Source: CAZISM01 sp964541895 (lineage in GTDB: Bacteria; Zhuqueibacterota; Zhuqueibacteria; Residuimicrobiales; Residuimicrobiaceae). From it: 39,284 bases of DNA. Of the stretch, positions 33,259-39,284 are shown piece after piece. Position 1 is the first letter of the stretch, and the number at the start of each line of letters is the position of its first letter. Below the pieces are notes generated by a model. The model was not told the DNA's origin. It made no database searches and saw only the letters and a list, made by a program, of their open reading frames with translations. A program made the position numbers and the translations under genes. The stretch is taken from NCBI GenBank assembly GCA_964541895.1, contig CAZISM010000045.1, forward strand, positions 1-39,284. Reading direction: 5' to 3'.

Positions 33259-36200
33259 GTGAAGTTTCTGAAAAACCGTTTGGGTTGGCTGTTGACGGCC
33301 GGTGGCAGCCTGTTGGCCATAGGTCTGTTTGTCCGCTGGGAGTTGCACAGCCTGGATGACGATATGCGCAAGGAACTCTTGCGCAGCGCTTCGCTGGTGT
33401 CACAAGCCATGGATGCGGAAGCCATGGCGGAATTGCCCTTTGCGAGCACAGACCGGAATTTAGCGCCCTTTGGGAAATGCGTGGGCTTGATGAAGCGCTT
33501 AAGCCGCACGATTCACATCAGCTGGGCACCTGCCAACGAGTACATGAGCATCTACAGCATGAAGCGGCGGGACGGCAGGATTGTTTTCGGCCCGGAATGC
33601 ATTCCAGAAGATGATTACAGAGCTTCGCCCCCGGGGACGTTTTACGAAGAGCCCCCTGATGAATTGCGTGCAGTGTTCGAGAATGCTACGCCTGTGGTGG
33701 TGGGACCGTTCCGCGATGAGTATAGCACATTTGTGAGCGCGTTTGTTCCTGTGCTTAGGGCGGACGGGCAGCCAACCGGAGTGGTGCTCGGCATGGATAT
33801 CATGGCGACGGACTGGAGTCGCACCAAGTTGCAGCGTGCCGCGGTGCCTGTCAGTCTGTTGGCCGTTTTTGGTGTGCTGATTACCATTCTGGTTGGTAAG
33901 AACAGAGCGTTGCGTGTCCACCAGAGGGTGCTTCGCGAGAGCGAAGAGCGGCAGCGTCTCCTGACCGAGCACGCGACGTCGGCCATCTCTGTTCACGAAA
34001 TCGTACTCGATGCAACAGGCCGGCCGGTGGACTATCTGTTCTTGAGCGTCAACCCGGCATTTGAAGCTCACACCGGCCTGAAACCGTCCGATGTGTTGGG
34101 CCGCCGGGTCACGCACGTGCTGCCCGGAATCGAGAACGAGCCCTTTATCGATATCTATGGACGGGTGGCGCTCACGGGTGAACCGGTATCGTTCGAGCAC
34201 TATTCCAGTCCGCTGAATCGGTATTATCTTATCAACGCCTACAAAACTGAGAACAATCGCTTTGCCACCGTATTTAGCGACATCACCGAGCGCAGGGCAG
34301 GTGAGGAGCGGCTGCGCGCGTTCGCGCAGTGTCTGCTGGAATTTAGCGCCGACACGCAGGCGAACATCAATCGTCTGGTAGCGGTGTGCGGCAGCCTGCT
34401 CGGCGGGGCCTGCGCACTCTACAACCGATTGGATGAGGCTTTGCTCTGTTCGGTCGGACAGTGGCAGACGCCTCCCGAATATCAGGCACAGGATCGACCG
34501 AATGGACACATCTGCTACGATGTGATCCAGCAGGACGCGGATGTGCCATTGGTCGTGCGCGACCTGCAAAATTCGGTTTATGCAAATAGCGATCCGAACG
34601 TAAAGGCATACGGGCTGCAAACGTATGTCGGTATGGCGGTCAAGTGCCGTGGTCAAGCGGTCGGCTCCCTGTGCGTGGTCTATCAGAAAGACGTGCAGCC
34701 GATTGAGGACCACCTCAACTTTTTGCGCTTGGCGAGCTATGCCATGTCGGTCGAGGAGGAGAGGCGGACCCAGGCCAAAATGCAGGAACTGTTGACGCAG
34801 ATCGCCGCAACCTACATCAACTTGCCCCTTGACCGGGTGGACGAGGTGGTGCAGGGCTCGCTGGGCGAGCTGGGCCGTTTCGTCGGCGCGGATCGGGTGT
34901 ATCTTTTTGAATACGATTTTGAGCAGGACTTTTGCCGGAACACGCACGAGTGGTGCGCGGCCGGGATTGAGCCGCAGATTCAAAATCTGCAAGAGGTGCC
35001 ACTTTCGCTCATCCCACAATGGGTGGAAACGCATCGCCGCGGCGAAGCGATGTACATCCCGGACGTCCTGATGTTGGCGCAGGAGGATGGCTTGCGGCAG
35101 ATTCTCGAACCGCAGGGTATCCTCAGCCTGCTGGCTATGCCGCTGATGGAGGTCGACCGTTGCCTGGGCTTTGTCGGCTTTGATTTCGTCCGGGACCTGC
35201 ATGACTCTACCGAGCCGGAGCGGCGACTGTTGACCGTTTTCGCCGGCATGATGGCGAGCATCCGATTGCGGCGCGAGATAGAGGAAACTCTGCGGCGACA
35301 CCGCGAAAAGGCCGAAGAGGCCAACCGGGCCAAGAGCGAGTTCCTGGCCAATATGAGCCACGAGATCCGTACACCGATGAACGGAGTGATCGGCATGACC
35401 AGCTTGCTGCTGGACACAGCGCTGTCCGATGAGCAGCGTAACTTTGCCGAGACAGCGCTGAGCAGCGCCGAGTCGCTGCTGACTTTGCTCAACGACATCC
35501 TCGATTTCTCCAAGATGGAAGCCGGCAAGATGACCCTGGACCGGAGCGATTTCAGCCTGCGAAAACTGCTTGACGAGGCTGTGGCACCGTTGGCGGTGCG
35601 GGCGCAGGACAAGGGGATTGAGTTCATCTGCGCCGTTGCGCCGGACGTTCCGGATCGGCTGGCCGGCGACCCTGTCCGCCTGCGCCAGATTCTGGTGAAC
35701 CTGGCGGGCAACGCGGTCAAGTTCACAGAGCACGGCGAAATTGCAGTGCGCGTGGAGCAAGTCCAGGAATTAGCAGGAAAGTCCTTGCAGCTGCGCTTTT
35801 CGGTGAAGGATACGGGGATCGGAATTCCGGCGGACAAGCAACAGCTGTTGTTCGAAAAATTCAGCCAGGTGGACGCCTCGAGCACGCGCCGTTTCGGCGG
35901 CACAGGACTTGGTCTGGCCATCGCGAAACAATTGACGGAATTGATGGGCGGTGAGATCGGCGCGCGGTCCGAGGATAACCACGGTACGACCTTCTGGTTC
36001 ACTCTGGTCCTGGAGAAGGGTGGGGAAGAGGGACCGGCCGGGAGCAAGCCTGCCATAGGCGTCGTCGCGTCCTCAACTGATATCCACGGCGCGTGCATCC
36101 TCGTGGTCGATGATAACGAGACCAATCGCCAGGTGCTGATGAAGCAGCTCAAGGCTTGGGGTTTCCGCGCCAGGGAGGCGGCAGACGGTCCGTCGGCTCT

Positions 36201-36939
36201 CGCGGTTCTGCGCAAAGCACACGAGGAAGGAATTCTGTTCCAGTCGGCCATTCTGGACATGCAGATGCCAGGCATGGACGGCGTTGCACTGGCGCAGGTG
36301 ATCCGTCACGAACCGGCCTATGCGGCGATGCGGCTGATCTTGCTGACCTCCATGGGCTATACCGGCGAAATAAGCCGCTTCAAGGAAGCGGGATTCTCTG
36401 CCTGGCTGCCCAAGCCTGTGCGCACCTCTGTACTCTTTGACGCCTTGCAGGAAACCCTGTCCATCCGGACAGCGCAGCAGGCTGCTGAAATGGCCATGCC
36501 GGAAGCTCCTGCGTCCGCTGATGCGTTGCGGGTTCTGCTGGCGGAGGATAATAAAATCAACAGGCTTGTAGCTGAGGGCATGCTCAAAAAGCTGGGTGTG
36601 CAAACAGTCGCGGTCGATAACGGCGTCGCTGTGCTCGCTGCGCTGGAGCGTGAGCCGTTCGACCTGGTGCTGATGGATGTGCAGATGCCGCAGATGGACG
36701 GCTTTGAGACGACGCTGCGGATCCGGGAACTGGAGACCGCCCGCAGCTTTTCGCAAACCCCGGGCCGCGTTCCGATCATTGCCATGACAGCACATGCTAT
36801 GAAAGGTGACCGCGAAAAGTGCCTCAACGTCGGCATGGATGACTATATCGCCAAGCCGATCTCGCAGAAGGCGCTGGCGGACATGGTCGAAAAGTGGCTT
36901 AGAGCAGAGAACCGCCCACACTCAAAAGAGGATGCATGA
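33259..36939 (+). CDS. Hybrid sensor histidine kinase with PAS, two GAF-like domains and two receiver domains
   Basis: A membrane sensor: TM helix at residues 9-27, an extracytoplasmic domain (about 30-190) and a second TM helix (about 195-215). A PAS domain follows (225-340, VSFEHYSSPLNRYYLI), then two GAF-like domains (about 350-500 and 520-660). The HisKA box FLANMSHEIRTPMNG has the phospho-accepting H701. The ATPase motifs are LVNLAGNAVKFTEHG, VKDTGIGIP and GGTGLGLAIAKQL. Two receiver domains carry D1000 (AILDMQMPGMDG) and D1140 (LVLMDVQMPQMDG). No HPt or DNA-binding domain follows, so the output must be in another protein. I start it at GTG 33259, with GGAGG four bases upstream; the frame stays open to 33067, but those residues look non-coding. 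It may sense a signal for the flanking glycan genes. Confidence 0.9.
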   Translation: MKFLKNRLGWLLTAGGSLLAIGLFVRWELHSLDDDMRKELLRSASLVSQAMDAEAMAELPFASTDRNLAPFGKCVGLMKRLSRTIHISWAPANEYMSIYSMKRRDGRIVFGPECIPEDDYRASPPGTFYEEPPDELRAVFENATPVVVGPFRDEYSTFVSAFVPVLRADGQPTGVVLGMDIMATDWSRTKLQRAAVPVSLLAVFGVLITILVGKNRALRVHQRVLRESEERQRLLTEHATSAISVHEIVLDATGRPVDYLFLSVNPAFEAHTGLKPSDVLGRRVTHVLPGIENEPFIDIYGRVALTGEPVSFEHYSSPLNRYYLINAYKTENNRFATVFSDITERRAGEERLRAFAQCLLEFSADTQANINRLVAVCGSLLGGACALYNRLDEALLCSVGQWQTPPEYQAQDRPNGHICYDVIQQDADVPLVVRDLQNSVYANSDPNVKAYGLQTYVGMAVKCRGQAVGSLCVVYQKDVQPIEDHLNFLRLASYAMSVEEERRTQAKMQELLTQIAATYINLPLDRVDEVVQGSLGELGRFVGADRVYLFEYDFEQDFCRNTHEWCAAGIEPQIQNLQEVPLSLIPQWVETHRRGEAMYIPDVLMLAQEDGLRQILEPQGILSLLAMPLMEVDRCLGFVGFDFVRDLHDSTEPERRLLTVFAGMMASIRLRREIEETLRRHREKAEEANRAKSEFLANMSHEIRTPMNGVIGMTSLLLDTALSDEQRNFAETALSSAESLLTLLNDILDFSKMEAGKMTLDRSDFSLRKLLDEAVAPLAVRAQDKGIEFICAVAPDVPDRLAGDPVRLRQILVNLAGNAVKFTEHGEIAVRVEQVQELAGKSLQLRFSVKDTGIGIPADKQQLLFEKFSQVDASSTRRFGGTGLGLAIAKQLTELMGGEIGARSEDNHGTTFWFTLVLEKGGEEGPAGSKPAIGVVASSTDIHGACILVVDDNETNRQVLMKQLKAWGFRAREAADGPSALAVLRKAHEEGILFQSAILDMQMPGMDGVALAQVIRHEPAYAAMRLILLTSMGYTGEISRFKEAGFSAWLPKPVRTSVLFDALQETLSIRTAQQAAEMAMPEAPASADALRVLLAEDNKINRLVAEGMLKKLGVQTVAVDNGVAVLAALEREPFDLVLMDVQMPQMDGFETTLRIRELETARSFSQTPGRVPIIAMTAHAMKGDREKCLNVGMDDYIAKPISQKALADMVEKWLRAENRPHSKEDA

Positions 36940-37011
36940 TGTTTCCAATAGGGGCCTCCCGAACATCGCCGGCAGGCAATAACTTTTGAACCGTTCCTGT
37001 CCTGAAATATG

Positions 37012-37052
37012 CACCGCCGAACACGCCGAGTTACGCAGAGAAATTAAAAACA
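37012..37052 (+). repeat. Dispersed CGCAGAG-type repeat at the edge of an assembly gap
   Basis: The sequence around CACCGCCGAACACGCCGAG and TTACGCAGAGAAATTAAAAA resembles the widespread 'CGCAGAG' repeats seen between genes in many bacterial genomes. It runs straight into the N-run, which is what a collapsed or unresolved repeat would produce. Confidence 0.5.
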
Positions 37053-37152
37053 NNNNNNNNNNNNNNNNNNNNNNNNNNNNNNNNNNNNNNNNNNNNNNNN
37101 NNNNNNNNNNNNNNNNNNNNNNNNNNNNNNNNNNNNNNNNNNNNNNNNNNNN
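37053..37152. other. Assembly gap (100 N)
   Basis: Exactly 100 N between the hybrid kinase gene and the last gene. The true length is unknown, so a gene could be missing here. Confidence 0.97.
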
Positions 37153-37214
37153 TTGTCAATGGAAATCAGGCATTCGATTATCAATGTAACGGTTCAGTAT
37201 GAGAGGACGCTATT

Positions 37215-39266
37215 GTGAAAACATTACCGCGCACCAGATTTCTATTCGCAATCTTTGCCGCCCTGTTGATGTTAAATTGCGACCGTGCGGAAAAATCGCC
37301 GAACAGCACCCAACCGGATATTCGCAAGGCCGGCGTTGCGGTGCCCCGTCGCGATGCCTTTTTCGGATTGCACTTTGATCTGCACCCGCAAAAGACCGAC
37401 ACCGCACTCAGCGCCGATATTACGGAAGAGATGGTGGCCCGGGTTCTTCAGCGTGTGAAACCGGATTACGTCCAGTACGATTGCAAGGGTCACGCCGGCT
37501 ATACCGGTTACCCGACAAAAGTGGGTTGGCCCAGCCCCGGCATTGCCAAAGATGGCCTGGCCATCTGGCGCAAGGTCACACGCCAGTACGGCGTTGGTCT
37601 ATTCATTCACTATTCCGGAGTCTGGGATTCCAAAGCCATCGAAGAGCACCCCGAGTGGGCCTGCATCGATGCTCATGGCAAGCGGGATGTTAATGCCACC
37701 AGCGTCTTTGGTCCCTACATCGACCGACTCTTGATTCCACAATTGCGCGAGGTCAGCGCTGCCTATGATCTGGACGGTCTCTGGGTAGACGGCGAATGCT
37801 GGGCTGCGCAACTGGATTACTCGCCGGCGGCCCTGCAAGCCTGGCGCCAAAGCAGCGGCTTTCGTGACGCGCCGAAAGGCCCGCTGGAGCCGAACTGGCT
37901 CGAGTGGAAAATGTTTCACCGTCGCGCATTCGAAGATTACCTGTGCCGCTGGGTGGATAGCCTGCACGTCTCGCATCCGCAGCTGCAAATCACCAGCAAC
38001 TGGATGTACACCGTGCTGGCGCCCAAACCCGTAAAGGCCAACTTGGATTTTCTCTCAGGCGACTATTCACCGTCTCTATCAGTCGACCGCGCTCGCGTGG
38101 ACGCCCGATATCTGTCCAGCACCGGCATGCCGTGGGATCTGATGGCCTGGGGATTCGACAAGGGGAAAAATCTTAACTGGAGTATAAAATCCGCCCTGCA
38201 TCTGCAACAGGAAGCGGCGGTAGTGCTGATGCAAGGTGGTGGTTTTCAAATCTACCATACGCCGACGCGCAATGGCTATATCTGCGATGAGATCATTGAC
38301 CAGGAGGCGCAGGTAGCCGAATTTTGTCGTGCCAGGCAGACCATATGCCATAAAAGTACGACCGTGCCGCAGGTAGCCCTGTTGCTTTCCAGTGAATCGA
38401 TGTGGGACGAATCGGACCGCCTGTTCTCACCATCGGGTAATTGTCTGGATCGCATGGAAGGCACACTGCATGCTTTATTGGAGCTGCATTACTCGGTCGA
38501 TATTCTGGCTGAGCATCAATTGCTGCCGAAAATGAGCGAGTATCCACTGATCGTGCTGCCCGACAGCAAAAAATTGACAGATGAGTTCAAAGCTGCGTTG
38601 CTAGCGTATGTCCGGCAGGGCGGACAGCTGGTGCTGATGGGTGAACGCAGCAGCCGCCTGTTCGAATCTGATCTCGGTGTTCGCTTTATCGATGCTCCTG
38701 CTGAAATTACCGCCGAACTGGCTGCTCCGTCCGGGCCAGTCAATGTGAATGGTGTGTGGCAAAAGGTTGAATTGACGAGCGCGCAAGCCATCGGCTATCA
38801 TTTCCCGTCACGCGATCGACGCCAGAGCGGCCGCATTGCCGCCAGCATCACTCCATACGGCAACGGACAGATCGCTGCGATATATGGTCCACTGGGCCAG
38901 ATCTTTTTCCGTTGTCATCACCCATTCCTGCGACAATTCATCGGCACAGTTATGCAAAAGTTGTTTCCTGGACCAAAGGTTCGTATCGACGCACCGGCCT
39001 ATGTAGAGTTGGCGCTGCGGCGGACCGCTGCGGGCCGGATGAACCTGCACCTCTTCAACCGCGCCAACCTGCCCATACCTGACCGGTACAATTTTATCGA
39101 TGCCATCCCGGCAATCGGTCCGATTAAAATTGAAATGTCGTTGCCCGAAAAACCGTCGCAGGTGATATGGCAGCCGGAGGGCCGATCGCTCTCCTGGAGC
39201 TGGCGGAATGGAAAACTGGAAACGACGGTACCGTCGTTACAGGTCCACGGCGTCGTCGTATTTTAG
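37215..39266 (+). CDS. Putative lipoprotein, TIM-barrel glycoside-hydrolase-like with C-terminal glutamine-amidotransferase-like domain
   Basis: The N-terminus has a signal sequence ending LLMLNC, a weak lipobox. Residues 45-370 look like a TIM barrel of the fucosidase/beta-galactosidase type: FFGLHFDLHPQ, then VKPDYVQYDCKGHAG, YGVGLFIHYSGVWD, and YDLDGLWVDGECWAAQLDY, where D and E are the likeliest catalytic residues. QITSNWMYTVL and FLSGDYSPS follow. Residues 380-500 (VALLLSSESMW, YPLIVLPDSKKLTDEF, LAYVRQGGQLVLMGE) resemble the class I glutamine-amidotransferase-like domain of beta-galactosidases, which here has a structural role. A beta domain ends the protein. GTG 37215 follows GAGAGGACGC. 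I cannot give a GH family number. It is adjacent to an assembly gap on its 5' side. Confidence 0.65.
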   Translation: MKTLPRTRFLFAIFAALLMLNCDRAEKSPNSTQPDIRKAGVAVPRRDAFFGLHFDLHPQKTDTALSADITEEMVARVLQRVKPDYVQYDCKGHAGYTGYPTKVGWPSPGIAKDGLAIWRKVTRQYGVGLFIHYSGVWDSKAIEEHPEWACIDAHGKRDVNATSVFGPYIDRLLIPQLREVSAAYDLDGLWVDGECWAAQLDYSPAALQAWRQSSGFRDAPKGPLEPNWLEWKMFHRRAFEDYLCRWVDSLHVSHPQLQITSNWMYTVLAPKPVKANLDFLSGDYSPSLSVDRARVDARYLSSTGMPWDLMAWGFDKGKNLNWSIKSALHLQQEAAVVLMQGGGFQIYHTPTRNGYICDEIIDQEAQVAEFCRARQTICHKSTTVPQVALLLSSESMWDESDRLFSPSGNCLDRMEGTLHALLELHYSVDILAEHQLLPKMSEYPLIVLPDSKKLTDEFKAALLAYVRQGGQLVLMGERSSRLFESDLGVRFIDAPAEITAELAAPSGPVNVNGVWQKVELTSAQAIGYHFPSRDRRQSGRIAASITPYGNGQIAAIYGPLGQIFFRCHHPFLRQFIGTVMQKLFPGPKVRIDAPAYVELALRRTAAGRMNLHLFNRANLPIPDRYNFIDAIPAIGPIKIEMSLPEKPSQVIWQPEGRSLSWSWRNGKLETTVPSLQVHGVVVF

Positions 39267-39271
39267 CGGCT

Positions 39272-39283
39272 GGGGTCGGACCA
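39272..39283 (+). repeat. GGGGTCGGACCA repeat at the window end
   Basis: Identical to 21374-21385; both lie a few bases after a gene's stop codon. It contains the small palindrome GGTCGGACC. Confidence 0.5.
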
Positions 39284-39284
39284 A

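Noticed and set aside
33048..33359. 103-codon open frame in the kinase leader, overlapping the kinase start
   Set aside because: An ATG at 33088 has a fair upstream purine run, but the frame continues out of phase into the kinase coding region and matches nothing I know.
33499..35760. 753-codon minus-strand open frame opposite the hybrid kinase
   Set aside because: Antisense of clear PAS/GAF/HisKA sequence; composition is histidine- and glutamine-rich as expected of GC-rich shadows.

Overview
The window looks like a metagenome-assembled bacterial contig: it has two runs of exactly 100 N, and both the partial first gene and the final bases run into the window edge. The gene content suggests a member of the FCB superphylum or a neighbouring candidate phylum of the KSB1/Calditrichota kind. 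The grounds are a propeller protein ending in a YPNPF-type FlgD-like/T9SS-style C-terminal domain, a class II (B12) ribonucleotide reductase, a CASTOR/POLLUX-type channel and many secreted or lipoprotein glycoside-hydrolase-like proteins. This placement is inference; no rRNA or tRNA gene is visible.

Bases 1-1266 hold the 3' part of a GH29 alpha-L-fucosidase and a bidirectional terminator. Bases 1298-3956 hold nrdJ on the minus strand, broken by an assembly gap, with a sigma70-like promoter and a structured leader of about 200 nt. Bases 4158-7760 are a complete riboflavin operon, ribD-ribE-ribBA-ribH, followed closely by a secreted propeller protein. Bases 10013-21361 are chromosomal housekeeping: recN, a cpoB/ybgF-like TPR gene, dnaE, a Yip1-like membrane protein, a YtcJ-like amidohydrolase overlapping an RNase HI-family gene, and a CASTOR/POLLUX-like channel. 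These genes share a similar GC-rich composition.

Bases 21362-28750 look like a foreign block. It starts with a gene-poor 0.5-kb stretch bounded by short inverted GGGGTCGGACC-type repeats. An AT-richer DUF6259-like lipoprotein gene, a secreted amidohydrolase and a secreted alpha-galactosidase-like gene follow. The right edge falls on a 5'-truncated sodium:solute symporter gene. The symporter remnant still leads into a small partner membrane protein, a UroD-like methyltransferase and an FGE/SUMF1-fold protein that overlaps it by 4 bp.

Bases 31438-32881 are the most unusual part. One secreted alpha/alpha-barrel-like gene of unknown function lies between two 88-bp inverted repeats that are about 94% identical. 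Each repeat carries a terminator-like hairpin with its U-tract placed to stop transcription entering the cassette, plus a -10-like box pointing inward. This resembles the ends of a transposable element, but no transposase is inside. A large hybrid histidine kinase follows; its upstream promoter-like box shares a conserved spacer with the one in front of the alpha-galactosidase-like gene. The window ends with a putative lipoprotein TIM-barrel gene related to glycoside hydrolases.

Regions 1-1227 and 26248-39266 together suggest a glycan-foraging lifestyle (fucosidase, GH-like enzymes, sugar-type symporter, sensor kinase). The substrate cannot be read from the sequence.
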